NCBI GenBank assembly: GCA_041558415.1 | Contig: JBFFEY010000012.1 | Span: forward strand, 1-64,000 | DNA length: 64,000 bases | Reading direction: 5' to 3' | Source: SG8-39 sp041558415 | Lineage (GTDB): Bacteria; Pseudomonadota; Gammaproteobacteria; Burkholderiales; SG8-39 | Shown here: positions 27,713-36,986 of the stretch, piece by piece | How positions within the stretch are numbered: the stretch's first letter is position 1 | Layout: every line of letters starts with the position of its first letter | Translations under genes and position numbers: made by a program | The notes under the pieces: model-generated | The model's input: the letters and a program-made list of their open reading frames with translations, nothing else | Told to the model about the DNA's origin: nothing | Database searches by the model: none

Positions 27713-29761
27713 TCAGATGATGGACTTGACGGTCGCGGCGACGTTGTCCGCCGTGAATCCGAAGTGTTTGAACAGCTCGCCCGCCGGTGCCGACTCGCCA
27801 AAGCGGTCCATGCCGACCACGCCGCCCTGCAGGCCGACGTACTTGCGCCAGAAATCGCTCACCCCCGCCTCGACCGCGATGCACGGTACGCCGTGCGGCA
27901 GGACTTCGGCGCGGTAGCCGGCATCCTGCCGGTCGAAGACCGTCGTCGACGGCATCGACACCACGCGCACCGCAACGCCCTCGGCGGCGAGCCTCTGCTG
28001 CGCCTCGAGCGCGATCGACACTTCGGAGCCGGTGGCAATGATCACGGCGCGCGGCGTGCCCGCCGCGTCCCCGAGGACGTAGCCGCCGCGCCGCACGCTG
28101 GCGAGCGTGGCCGGCGACCGCGTGATGAACGGCACGTTCTGGCGCGAGTACAGCAGCGCCGTCGGGCCGTCGCTGCGCTCGAGCGCCGCCGCCCAGGCGA
28201 GCGCGCTCTCCACCGTGTCGCAGGGCCGCCAGACATCCAGCCCCGGAATCATGCGCAGCGTCGCCGCCTGCTCGATCGGCTGGTGCGTCGGCCCGTCTTC
28301 GCCCAGGCCGATCGAGTCGTGCGTGAACACGTAGACCACGCGCAGCTTCATCAGCGCCGCCATGCGCAGCGCGTTGCGCGCATAGTCGGAGAAAACGAGG
28401 AAGGTGCCGCCATAGGGGATGAAGCCGCCGTGCAGCGCAGTGCCGTTCATCACCGCGCACATGCCAAACTCGCGCACGCCGTAGAACAGATAGTTGCCGC
28501 CGTCCTCGCGCCCGATCACCTTGGAGGCCTTGACCATCGTCAGGTTCGAGCCGGTGAGGTCCGCCGAGCCCCCGAGCAGTTCCGGCAGCGAGGGCTTGAT
28601 CGCCTCGAGCGCGATCTGCGAGGCCTTGCGCGTGGCCACGGTCTCCGCCTTGGCCTCGAGCTCGCGCACCAGGGCCTCGACGCGCTCGTTGAAATCGCGC
28701 GGCAGCACACCCGCCATGCGCCGCAGGAAATCCGCCGCCAGCTCGGGGTGCTCGGCTTCATAGTGCGCGAACCGCTTCTGCCAGCGACGCTCGGCACGCT
28801 TGCCCCTGGCGCGCGCGTCCCAGGCGTCATAGACCGGCTGCGGAACCTCGAACGGCGGGTGGGGCCAGCCGATCGCCGCGCGCGTCGCGGCGACCTCGGC
28901 CTCGCCGAGCGGCGCGCCATGCGCGCCACCGCTGTTCGCCTTGTTCGGCGCGCCCTTGCCGATGATCGTCTTGCAGCAGATCAGTGTCGGGCGTGATTTC
29001 TCGCGCTTGGCCTTGCGGATCGCGCGGTCCACGGCGTCGACGTCGTGCCCGTCGACGTTCGCAATCACCTGCCAGCCGTAGCCGGCGAAGCGCTTCGGCA
29101 CGTCGTCGGTGTACCAGCTCGCGATCTGGCCCTTCTCGGAGTCGATCGAAATGCCGTTGTCGTCGTAGAACGCGATCAGCTTGCCCAGCCCGAGCGTGCC
29201 GGCAAGCGAACAGGCTTCATGCGACACGCCCTCCATCATGCAGCCGTCGCCGAGGAAGACGTAGCTGTGGTGATCGACGATCTCGAAGTTCGGGCGGTTG
29301 AAGTGCGCCGCGAGCAGCCGCTCGGCGATCGCCATGCCGACCGCGTTCGACACGCCCTGGCCGAGCGGCCCGGTGGTCGTCTCGACGCCCGGCGTGTGGC
29401 CCACCTCCGGGTGTCCCGGCGTCTTCGAGCCGAGCTGGCGGAAGCGCCGCAGCTCGTCCATCGGCAGCGCGTAGCCGGTGAGGTGCAGCAGGGCATAGAG
29501 CAGCATCGAGCCGTGGCCGTTCGACAGCACGAAGCGGTCGCGGTCGGCCCAGGCCGGGTTCGCCGGGTTGTGCTTCAGGTGCCGCCCCCACAACGCAACC
29601 GCGATCTCGGCCATGCCCATCGGCATGCCGGGATGGCCGGAGTTCGCTGCCTGCACCGCATCCATGGCAAGCGCGCGGATCGCGTTCGCCATGTCGCGCG
29701 TCGATGCCGCGGCCGCGGGTTTTCGGGATTTGGATGTTGCGCCGGCGGTTTGGGAGTCCAT
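27713..29761 (-). CDS. tkt: Transketolase
   Basis: 682 aa. TPP/Mg2+ binding GDGCMMEGVSHEACSLAGTL near residue 175, the pyrimidine domain with FGMCAVMNGTALHGGFIPYG, and the C-terminal domain ending near VKSII. A 22-residue Ser/Ala-rich N-terminus precedes the fold. It moves two-carbon units in regenerating ribulose phosphate. A 142-base gap before it contains a perfect 16-base palindrome (29783-29798), so it may have an extra promoter or operator inside the cluster. Confidence 0.96.
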   Translation of the reverse strand: MDSQTAGATSKSRKPAAAASTRDMANAIRALAMDAVQAANSGHPGMPMGMAEIAVALWGRHLKHNPANPAWADRDRFVLSNGHGSMLLYALLHLTGYALPMDELRRFRQLGSKTPGHPEVGHTPGVETTTGPLGQGVSNAVGMAIAERLLAAHFNRPNFEIVDHHSYVFLGDGCMMEGVSHEACSLAGTLGLGKLIAFYDDNGISIDSEKGQIASWYTDDVPKRFAGYGWQVIANVDGHDVDAVDRAIRKAKREKSRPTLICCKTIIGKGAPNKANSGGAHGAPLGEAEVAATRAAIGWPHPPFEVPQPVYDAWDARARGKRAERRWQKRFAHYEAEHPELAADFLRRMAGVLPRDFNERVEALVRELEAKAETVATRKASQIALEAIKPSLPELLGGSADLTGSNLTMVKASKVIGREDGGNYLFYGVREFGMCAVMNGTALHGGFIPYGGTFLVFSDYARNALRMAALMKLRVVYVFTHDSIGLGEDGPTHQPIEQAATLRMIPGLDVWRPCDTVESALAWAAALERSDGPTALLYSRQNVPFITRSPATLASVRRGGYVLGDAAGTPRAVIIATGSEVSIALEAQQRLAAEGVAVRVVSMPSTTVFDRQDAGYRAEVLPHGVPCIAVEAGVSDFWRKYVGLQGGVVGMDRFGESAPAGELFKHFGFTADNVAATVKSII

Positions 29762-29782
29762 GGTGGCGTGATCCTGCTTGCG

Positions 29783-29798
29783 GTGAAAGATCTTTCAC
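29783..29798. promoter_or_regulatory. Perfect 16-base palindrome upstream of tkt
   Basis: GTGAAAGATCTTTCAC, 22 bases before the tkt start, within the largest gap of the second half of the CBB cluster. It is AT-rich in GC-rich surroundings and has no loop, so it looks like a dimeric repressor site rather than a terminator. The binding protein is unknown. Confidence 0.4.
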
Positions 29799-29903
29799 GC
29801 CTTGCGCACGGCAACCGCCGCCCGCAGGGCGAATTATCGGCGAAAACGCCACGCTGCAAAACGCGTGACGCGAAATGGAGGCTCCGACCGGCGGGGCCGG
29901 CGC

Positions 29904-30971
29904 TCAGGCCGCTTTCTTCTTCGACTGCGCCGGCTGCGCGTAGCGCTGCGCCATCTTTTCCAGCGGCAGCGGGGCGATGCGTGTCGCCTGGCCTGCGCAG
30001 CCGAAGGCCTCGAAGCGCGCCTTGCACAGATCGCGCGCAGCCTCCATCGCCGGCTTGAGCAGCTTGCGCGGGTCGAACTCGCCGGGATCCTTGGCGAGCG
30101 CGCGCCGTATTGCCCCGGTCATCGCCAGGCGGATGTCGGTGTCGATGTTGACCTTGCGCACGCCGTGGCGGATGCCCTCGCGGATCGCCTCGACCGGCAC
30201 GCCGTAGGTTTCCTTCATCTTGCCGCCATGCGCGTTGATCACCTCGAGCCACTCCTGCGGCACGGAGGACGAGCCGTGCATCACGAGGTGCGTCTGCGGG
30301 ATCTTCGCGTGGATCGCCTTGATGCGATCGATCGCCAGCACGTCGCCGGTCGGCTTCTTGGTGAACTTGTAGGCGCCGTGCGAGGTGCCGATGGCGACCG
30401 CGAGCGCATCGACACGGGTTTTCGCGACGAAGTCCGCGGCCTCGTCGGGGTCCGTCAGCAACTGGTCGCGCGAGAGCTTGCCTTCCGCGCCGACGCCGTC
30501 CTCCTTGCCGGCGCTACCGGTTTCGAGCGAGCCGAGGCAGCCCAGCTCGCCTTCCACCGAGACGCCGACGGCGTGCGCCATCTCGACGGTACGGCGCGTC
30601 ACCTCGACGTTGTAGTCATAGGACGCCGGCGTCTTGGCGTCCTCGAGCAGCGAGCCGTCCATCATCACGCTGGTGAATCCGGAGCGGATCGACTGCAGGC
30701 ACACGCTGGGGCTCGCACCGTGGTCCTGGTGCATGACCACCGGAATGTGCGGCCAGGTTTCGACGGCCGCCTCGAGCAGTTTGCGCAGGAACGCCTCGCC
30801 AGCGTACTTGCGCGCGCCGGCCGAGGCCTGCAGGATCACCGGGCTCGACGTCTCGTCGGCCGCCTGCATGATCGCCAGCACCTGCTCGAGATTGTTGACG
30901 TTGAAGGCCGGCACGCCGTAGCCCTGCTCGGCGGCGTGGTCGAGTAGCTGTCGCAGCGAAATCAGCGCCAT
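29904..30971 (-). CDS. fba: Fructose-bisphosphate aldolase class II, Calvin-cycle type
   Basis: 355 aa. Zn-binding MHQDHGASPSVCLQSIRSGF near residue 83, VMHGSSSVPQEW near 213 and NIDTDIRLAMTGAIRR near 278 are the family hallmarks. It joins triose phosphates to fructose-1,6-bisphosphate and also forms sedoheptulose-1,7-bisphosphate in the cycle. It lies between prk and tkt. Confidence 0.96.
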   Translation of the reverse strand: MALISLRQLLDHAAEQGYGVPAFNVNNLEQVLAIMQAADETSSPVILQASAGARKYAGEAFLRKLLEAAVETWPHIPVVMHQDHGASPSVCLQSIRSGFTSVMMDGSLLEDAKTPASYDYNVEVTRRTVEMAHAVGVSVEGELGCLGSLETGSAGKEDGVGAEGKLSRDQLLTDPDEAADFVAKTRVDALAVAIGTSHGAYKFTKKPTGDVLAIDRIKAIHAKIPQTHLVMHGSSSVPQEWLEVINAHGGKMKETYGVPVEAIREGIRHGVRKVNIDTDIRLAMTGAIRRALAKDPGEFDPRKLLKPAMEAARDLCKARFEAFGCAGQATRIAPLPLEKMAQRYAQPAQSKKKAA

Positions 30972-31005
30972 TGTTTCCTCCCAAGTGTTGGCGGGCCGCA
31001 GCCCG

Positions 31006-31887
31006 TTAGCGCGCCAGCGCCTGCTTGCGCCGCTCCGTCAGCCGCCAGATCATCGGCGTGAAGATAAGCTGCATGGCGAGGTCCATTTTGCCACCCGGCG
31101 CGACGATCGTGTTTGCGCGCGACATGAACGAGTCGTGCAGCATCGAGAGCAGGTAGGAAAAGTCGATGCCGCGCGGATTGGCAAAGCGGATGACCAGCAT
31201 CGACTCGCCCGCGGTGGGAATGTCCTGCGCGATGAAGGGGTTCGACGTGTCGACCACCGGCACGCGCTGGAAATTGATGTGGGTGCGCGCGAACTGCGGG
31301 CAGATGTAGTGCACGTAGTCGTGCATGCGCCGCAGGATGGTGTCGGTCACCGCCTCGGTCGTGTGGCGGCGCGCGATGCGGTCGCGGTGCAGCTTCTGGA
31401 TCCACTCGAGGTTGATCACCGGCACCACGCCGATCAGCAGGTCCACGTGTTGCGCGATGTTCACCGTATCGCTGATTACGGCACCGTACAGCCCTTCGTA
31501 GAACAACAGGTCGGTGCCGTCCGGCAAGGGCTCCCATGGCGTGAACGTGCCCGCCGGTTGGCCATAGGGCGCGGCCTCGTCGTCATTGTGCAGGTACTTG
31601 CGCGTGCGGCCCTGCCCGCTCTCGCCGTAGCCGCGAAACAGCGCCTCGAGCGCCTCGAACAGATTGGCTTCCGCGCCGAAGTGGCTGAAGTGATATTCGC
31701 CGCGCGCGACTTCCTGCTCCATGCGCAGCTTCATCTCGGCGCGGTCGTAGCGATGGAAGGCGTCGCCTTCGATGAACGCGGCCTTGACGCCCTCGCGGTC
31801 GAAGATGCGCTGGAAGGTGCGCATGACCGACGTCGTGCCGGCGCCCGAGGAGCCGGTGATGGCGATGATCGGATGTTTCGCGGACAT
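31006..31887 (-). CDS. prk: Phosphoribulokinase
   Basis: 293 aa from the ATG at 31887. P-loop ITGSSGAGTTSVMRTF at residues 10-25, the ribulose-5-phosphate site with HRYDRAEMK, and the conserved FYEGLYGAVISD. It matches the octameric proteobacterial type of about 290 aa. It makes ribulose-1,5-bisphosphate for RuBisCO and is diagnostic of a complete Calvin cycle. It follows fbp by 32 bases. Confidence 0.97.
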   Translation of the reverse strand: MSAKHPIIAITGSSGAGTTSVMRTFQRIFDREGVKAAFIEGDAFHRYDRAEMKLRMEQEVARGEYHFSHFGAEANLFEALEALFRGYGESGQGRTRKYLHNDDEAAPYGQPAGTFTPWEPLPDGTDLLFYEGLYGAVISDTVNIAQHVDLLIGVVPVINLEWIQKLHRDRIARRHTTEAVTDTILRRMHDYVHYICPQFARTHINFQRVPVVDTSNPFIAQDIPTAGESMLVIRFANPRGIDFSYLLSMLHDSFMSRANTIVAPGGKMDLAMQLIFTPMIWRLTERRKQALAR

Positions 31888-31919
31888 GCCTGCGTTCCCC
31901 CTGCGCGGCCCTGGCTGAC

Positions 31920-32993
31920 TCAGCCCGTGGCGCGGAACAGGCCACGCGCGCCGAACAGCGGCGCATCGTATTCGCGCTCGTTGTAGTCGCGGTGATACAG
32001 CTCGAGACGCTCGATCTCGCCGGCTGCGCCGAACATGAGCGCCACCCGGTGATCGGGCGATTCCGGCCGCACGTCGAGCACGCGCTGCTGGCCCGTGCTG
32101 GCACCACCGCCCGCCTGCTCGACGATGAATGCCGCCGGATTGGCGTCGCACAGCAGGCCGAGCCGCCCTGGGCCTTCGCCATTGCGACTGTCGCGCGGGT
32201 AGAGAAACACGCCACCGCGCATCAGGATGCGATGCAGCTCGGCGACCAGCGACACCACCCAGCGCATGTCGAAATCGCGGCCGCGCGGGCCGCTACGCCC
32301 CGCCATGCACTCGTCGACATAGCGCTTGACGGCAGGCTCCCAGTCGCGGCTGTTGGACGAGCCGATGGCGAGCGTGCCGGTCTCCTGCGGCAGCCGGATA
32401 TTCGGGTGGGTGAGAACGAATTCGCCCAGCCCGGGGTCCAGCGTGAAGCCGTGCACGCCGTTGCCCACCGTCAGCACGAGCATCGTCGCCGGCCCGTAGA
32501 GCGCGTAGCCCGCGCAGACCTGTTCCGCGCCGGGCTGCAGAAAGTCGGGTGCCTCCGCCTCCACGCCCGGGCGCGGCGCGCGCAACACGGAAAACAGGCT
32601 GCCGAGGGCGACGTTGACCTCGAGATTCGAAGGCCGGTCGATGGCGTCGAACAGCAGCAGATATTTACCCTTGGGATAGCTTTGCGGAACGCGCAGCGGT
32701 GTCTCCCGGTCGGTGGCGAGCAATCCCGCGAGGTGGCCACCCCACTCGCTGGTGTGCAGGAAGATCTCGCTCGCGGCATGTGCCACGCGGTCCGCGGCTG
32801 CGCCCGCGCCGCCCGCGGCGTGCTGGGCGCCCGGCGCGTTGGCGAGCCCGCCATGCGCCACCGCCCGCGCGATCGCCTTGCAAGCCAGCGCCACATCGAG
32901 AATCACGGCGTTCAGTTCGCCGCTCGCCTCCGGAAAACGGCGCCGCTCCTCGATCAGGAACTGGACCAGCGTCGTGTGGTCGGCGAGCAGCAT
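31920..32993 (-). CDS. fbp: Fructose-1,6-bisphosphatase class I
   Basis: 357 aa. Metal/phosphate segments KGKYLLLFDAIDRPSNLEVN and GVHGFTLDPGLGEFVLTH are present, then the active-site YVDECMAGRSGPRGRDFDMR and LIMRGGVFLYPRD-type segment. It dephosphorylates fructose-1,6-bisphosphate and, in autotrophs, often sedoheptulose-1,7-bisphosphate. It lies 6 bases after the first cbbY-like gene in the second CbbR-controlled unit. Confidence 0.95.
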   Translation of the reverse strand: MLLADHTTLVQFLIEERRRFPEASGELNAVILDVALACKAIARAVAHGGLANAPGAQHAAGGAGAAADRVAHAASEIFLHTSEWGGHLAGLLATDRETPLRVPQSYPKGKYLLLFDAIDRPSNLEVNVALGSLFSVLRAPRPGVEAEAPDFLQPGAEQVCAGYALYGPATMLVLTVGNGVHGFTLDPGLGEFVLTHPNIRLPQETGTLAIGSSNSRDWEPAVKRYVDECMAGRSGPRGRDFDMRWVVSLVAELHRILMRGGVFLYPRDSRNGEGPGRLGLLCDANPAAFIVEQAGGGASTGQQRVLDVRPESPDHRVALMFGAAGEIERLELYHRDYNEREYDAPLFGARGLFRATG

Positions 32994-33000
32994 CGGGAGA

Positions 33001-33729
33001 TCAGGCGCTCTTCAGGCTGCAGCGACGATGCAGGCTCTGGATTTCGGTGAGCGGCGCGGCAAGCGCATCGAGCGCCGGCACGACGAGGTCAGCGCCCGAC
33101 AGGTCCTGCTCGACGGTCCAGCGCGAAGGCACCGCGACCGTGACCAGATCCGCCGCCTTCGCGGCGCGCACGCCGTTCGCCGAGTCCTCGAGCACGACGC
33201 AGGCCGCCGCGGGCAGGTGCAGTGCGCCGAGCACGCGCTGATACAGATCCGGCGCCGGTTTCGGTTGCGGCACCATGTCGGCCGACACCACGGCCTCGAA
33301 CCAGGTCGGCGCCGCCGCGCCGAGCGACGCCGACAGCAGTGCCGACACGTTTTCGCTAGACGAGGTGGCCGCGATCGCGAGGCGCAGCGACGCCGCGCGC
33401 GCCTCGCCGATCAGGCGCACCATGCCCGGCCGCAGCGGCAGCCGCCCGGCTGCGATCAGGTCGCGATAAATCGCCGTCTTGGTGCGGTGGATCGCCGGCA
33501 CCTGCTCGAACAGCCGGTCGCGCTCGGCCGCCTCGATCGGCAGCGAGGCAATGTAATGGCGCAGCCGTTCCACGCCGCCCGAGATCTTGAGCAGGTCCGC
33601 GTACAGATGCGGCCCCCAGTCCCAGAACAGTCCCAGCTCGATGAACGCCGCATTGAAGGCCTGGCGATGCAGCTCTTCGGTGTCGATGAGCGTGCCGTCC
33701 ATGTCGAAAATCAGCGCCTGCAGACTCAT
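33001..33729 (-). CDS. cbbY: HAD hydrolase, CbbY-like phosphatase (copy 1)
   Basis: 242 aa. HAD motif I LIFDMDGTLIDTEELHRQAF (Asp9, Asp11), motif II ATSSSE, motif III lysine in PQPKPAPDLY and motif IV VVLEDSANGVRAAKAA. CbbY removes xylulose-1,5-bisphosphate, a misfire product that inhibits RuBisCO. Its ATG overlaps the stop of a second homologue by four bases. Confidence 0.88.
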   Translation of the reverse strand: MSLQALIFDMDGTLIDTEELHRQAFNAAFIELGLFWDWGPHLYADLLKISGGVERLRHYIASLPIEAAERDRLFEQVPAIHRTKTAIYRDLIAAGRLPLRPGMVRLIGEARAASLRLAIAATSSSENVSALLSASLGAAAPTWFEAVVSADMVPQPKPAPDLYQRVLGALHLPAAACVVLEDSANGVRAAKAADLVTVAVPSRWTVEQDLSGADLVVPALDALAAPLTEIQSLHRRCSLKSA

Positions 33730-34508
33730 GCCGTCGCCTCCGTCTTTTCGCAATGCGCCGCCCGCAGGCGCTCGATCGCCGCAAGTGCGAGCCATGGGCC
33801 GCCCGTGCGCGCCGCGTCCGAGGCCTCGAGCGGATGCGCGCGGTCGCCCAGCTGCGGCAGGACCAGCGCGGCGTCCGAGAAATCCTCGCCCGCACTCCAG
33901 CCCGTCGGCGTCACGATCGTGCACAACCCGGCGGCGCGTGCCGCGCGCAGGCCGTTCGCGGAATCCTCCAGCGCGACGCACTCGCCGGCCTGCAGCCCCA
34001 ATTCGGCCAGCGCGCGGAGGTAGGCATCCGGCGCGGGCTTCTTCGCGGCGACTGCGTCGCCGCACACGCGGCTGGCAAACCAGTCGAGCGCCCCTGCGCC
34101 GAGCGTCGCTGCGATCAGCGCTTCCACATTCTGCGGCGAGGTCGTCGTCGCCAGTGCCAGCCGCACGCCGGCCGCGCTTGCCTCGCTGATGAGGCGCGCG
34201 ATCCCCGGTCGCAGCATCACCTGGCCCGCGGCGACGCGCTGCGCGTAGCGCCGCGTCTTGTCGGCGTGCAGCGCCGGCACGCGCGCGCGAAGGCGCGCCT
34301 TTTCGGCTTCTTCGAGCGGCAGCGTGTCGATGAAGTGCGCGACCCGTTCCTTGCCGCCGGTGACGCGCAGCAGGTCGCCATAGCGCGACGCGTCCCAGTG
34401 CCAGGTCAGCCCTGCCGCGGCGAACGCGGCGTTGAACGCCTCGCGATGCGCGCTCTCGGTGTCCGCCAGCGTTCCGTCGACGTCGAAGATCAGCGCCTTG
34501 AGCCTCAA
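33726..34508 (-). CDS. cbbY: HAD hydrolase, CbbY-like phosphatase (copy 2)
   Basis: 260 aa with the same motif set: LIFDVDGTLADTESAHREAF, ATTTSPQN, KKPAPDAYLRAL and VALEDSANGLRAARAA. It is clearly homologous to the downstream copy yet well diverged, so the duplication is old. It is the first gene of the unit led by the second CbbR-like box (34566-34603). One copy may serve xylulose bisphosphate and the other phosphoglycolate or another sugar phosphate; no separate cbbZ is in the window. Confidence 0.85.
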   Translation of the reverse strand: MRLKALIFDVDGTLADTESAHREAFNAAFAAAGLTWHWDASRYGDLLRVTGGKERVAHFIDTLPLEEAEKARLRARVPALHADKTRRYAQRVAAGQVMLRPGIARLISEASAAGVRLALATTTSPQNVEALIAATLGAGALDWFASRVCGDAVAAKKPAPDAYLRALAELGLQAGECVALEDSANGLRAARAAGLCTIVTPTGWSAGEDFSDAALVLPQLGDRAHPLEASDAARTGGPWLALAAIERLRAAHCEKTEATA

Positions 34509-34565
34509 CTATCCCCCTCCTGCCCCGGCCGGGCGCCGGAGCAGCTGACTATAAGCAGGGTATTC

Positions 34566-34603
34566 CATAATGAACATTCAGAAATTCTGATCTTCCTCAT
34601 AAG
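34566..34603 (-). promoter_or_regulatory. Second CbbR-like binding site, before the cbbY-fbp-prk unit
   Basis: This 38-base stretch matches the cbbL upstream site at 26 positions without gaps. Its core TCAGAAATTCTGA (34578-34590) is a LysR T-N11-A palindrome, followed by TC-N5-CATAAG as at the first site. It lies 58-95 bases upstream of the cbbY copy-2 start, nearly the same offset as the other site from cbbL. It sits in the 116-base gap after cbbO, which is the most AT-rich stretch of the cluster. Confidence 0.65.
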
Positions 34604-34624
34604 TCCGTTCTTATGCTGTCTTCC

Positions 34625-36955
34625 CTAGCGCGTCAGGCCGGCGTAGAGCATGGGCAGCTTCTCCGGCAGGCGCTCGACGTGATCGATGATCGTGTAGCCG
34701 CGTGCACTGAAGATGCGCGAGACATAGGGATCGGCGCGCGGGTCGAGGCTGATGCAAAAGCTGTGGATGCCGGCGCGCGCGGCGTCCTCGACGGCCTTCT
34801 TGCTGTCGAAGCGCAGGTACTGGGGGTCGCGCACGTCGACGTCGGCCGGCTCGCCGTCGGTGAGCACCAGCAGCAGCTTCTTGGCGGCCGTCGTCCGCTT
34901 CAGTTGCGCCGCCGCGTGCCGGATCGCCGCGCCCATGCGCGTCGAGCCCTGCGCACTCATCGCCGCGAGCCGCGCCTTGACCAGGTCGTCGTAGCCCTGT
35001 GCGAAATCCTTGTAGCGCAGATAGCTGACGTCGTGCCGTCCGTTCGAGCAGAACCCGTGTAGCGCGAAGGCGTCTCCGACGCGGTGAATGGCCTCGCCGA
35101 GCAACACCGTCGCCGCGCGCGTCAGGTCGAGCACGCTGTATTCCCGTCCTGCGACCCGATCATTCGCCGACTGGGACAGGTCGAGCAGCACCAGCACTGC
35201 GATGTCGCGCCGCCTCAGCACCGAGCGCATCATGACGCGCGGGTCAGGCGCGTTGCCGAGGTGAAGGTCGGTCAGGGCGTCGATCGCGGCATTCAGATCA
35301 ATCTCGTCGCCGTCTTCCAGCCGCCGGATGCGCTGCACGCCCTGCGGCTGCAGGGCATCCAGCAAATGCCTGAGGCGCGCGGTCACCTGCCGGTGCTCGT
35401 GGGCGATGCGCGCGATCAGCTCCAGAGATCCGATCGCGGGCCTGCGTTCGACCACGGTGGTCCATAGCGGGCGCTCGAGCTGGATCTGGTAGTCCCATTC
35501 CGGGTAATGGACCGGCTCGGCCACCGGCGGCTTGCCCTCGCGGGCGTTGTAGCTGCGGCCATCGTCGTCATAGAGCTCCGAGCCGAGCACCCAGATCTCC
35601 TGGGCGTCGTCGCCCGCGCCCTCCACGTCCACGGCGTTGACGAGCTGCATCAGACTTACGTGGCGCCGAGACTGCTTCGACGACGCGAGCGACGCCGCCT
35701 GCGCCGCAGCGAGATCCATCGGCTCGATCTCCCAGGCGATGCGGTTGTCGTCGCGGTAGGGCGCCGAGGGAAGGTCCGCGCGCGCGCTGAAGACCTCGTC
35801 GCCTGCCTGCGCGAGATCGCGCGCGAGCGGGATTCCGAGCTCGCGTGCCAGCATCGGGTCGCGCAGGCGCCCCGCCGCACGCGCGGCATGGAATCGCGCG
35901 CGCGCCCCTGCCACGAAGGGCGCCGGATCGGCGAACGCATCATCGATCAGCGCGCGCGCCACACGGTCGAGGCGCGCGCCGATCACGCTGGCCCCCGGCC
36001 GGTCGCAGGCATGCAGCCGTGACCACAGCAGCGCCAGGCCCGGAAACGCATCGATCGCGAGGGCCTCGATGCGCGCATCCTCGATCAGTGCAGCCGACGT
36101 GCGCTCGAGCGGGCCGAGTCCCGTCGCATCGATCGGCGCACGGGTGTACATCACGTGCGCCGCGCAATGCGCGGCCGCCGCGCGATACAGGTCGAGTCCC
36201 GTCGCCTCGCCCAGCGCGTCATAGGCATCGGGCAGGTGAATGAAGTGCTCCGCGACAAAGGGCCGGCAGCCTCCAGGGGTCTCGAGCTCCCCCGAGGTCG
36301 GTCGCATCGGGAAGTCGTGGCCCCAGAGCGCGCGCAGGTACAGGCGGATCCGCCGCTGCACGTCCACGAACAGCACGCCGCGCCGCTCTGCCTGAAGCAC
36401 CGCCTGCGCATCCCTGGATTGCAGTCCGAAATAGTGCGCCTGCGCCGCGGGATCGCTGCGCGTCATGTGCACGCCACGCTGCGCCCAGCGCTTCAGACCG
36501 CCGAGCGTCAGCTGCGCGAGAAGCACCTCCAGCTTCTCGAGCATTGGCCTGACGCCGCGCGGCGCATGCGCGAGCAGATGGGCGATCAGCTGCAGGAAGC
36601 CGTGGAACAGTTCGGCGTCGCCAAGACGCTGCGCGGCGCGCGGTGCGGCAGCGATCACCTGAAGCAGCACGGCGCCGGAAGTCCGCGAAGCCATCGCCAT
36701 CGTGGCGCTCACGAGTTCGCCGACCGCGTCTTCGCCGATTTCCAGCGCCACGGCGGGCGCCTCCTCCAGGTAGGTCTTGACAAGCTCCATGCCACGGCCG
36801 AGCCGTGTAAATGCGATGGCACCGTTGATGTAGCGCTCCAGACCCGGAGATGAAAATGCACGTGCCGCCTGCGGCCACTCGCGACGCAGCACCTCCTGTA
36901 CGTCCTCGGGAACTTCGCCGAGCAGGCGCGCGTAATCGTCCAGTCGAACGGTCAT
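34625..36955 (-). CDS. cbbO: CbbO, VWA-domain RuBisCO activase subunit
   Basis: 776 aa from the ATG at 36955; a TTG 27 bases upstream is a less likely start. A large helical N-terminal region is followed by a C-terminal von Willebrand factor A domain with the MIDAS motif DLSQS near residue 590 and TDGEPADVDVRDP further on. CbbO is the adaptor that docks CbbQ rings on RuBisCO to strip inhibitory sugar phosphates. It follows cbbQ by 31 bases. NorD is the close paralogue, but the context settles the call. Confidence 0.93.
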   Translation of the reverse strand: MTVRLDDYARLLGEVPEDVQEVLRREWPQAARAFSSPGLERYINGAIAFTRLGRGMELVKTYLEEAPAVALEIGEDAVGELVSATMAMASRTSGAVLLQVIAAAPRAAQRLGDAELFHGFLQLIAHLLAHAPRGVRPMLEKLEVLLAQLTLGGLKRWAQRGVHMTRSDPAAQAHYFGLQSRDAQAVLQAERRGVLFVDVQRRIRLYLRALWGHDFPMRPTSGELETPGGCRPFVAEHFIHLPDAYDALGEATGLDLYRAAAAHCAAHVMYTRAPIDATGLGPLERTSAALIEDARIEALAIDAFPGLALLWSRLHACDRPGASVIGARLDRVARALIDDAFADPAPFVAGARARFHAARAAGRLRDPMLARELGIPLARDLAQAGDEVFSARADLPSAPYRDDNRIAWEIEPMDLAAAQAASLASSKQSRRHVSLMQLVNAVDVEGAGDDAQEIWVLGSELYDDDGRSYNAREGKPPVAEPVHYPEWDYQIQLERPLWTTVVERRPAIGSLELIARIAHEHRQVTARLRHLLDALQPQGVQRIRRLEDGDEIDLNAAIDALTDLHLGNAPDPRVMMRSVLRRRDIAVLVLLDLSQSANDRVAGREYSVLDLTRAATVLLGEAIHRVGDAFALHGFCSNGRHDVSYLRYKDFAQGYDDLVKARLAAMSAQGSTRMGAAIRHAAAQLKRTTAAKKLLLVLTDGEPADVDVRDPQYLRFDSKKAVEDAARAGIHSFCISLDPRADPYVSRIFSARGYTIIDHVERLPEKLPMLYAGLTR

Positions 36956-36986
36956 GGCCGGCTGCGCGAGTCGCGGCCGCAAAGGC

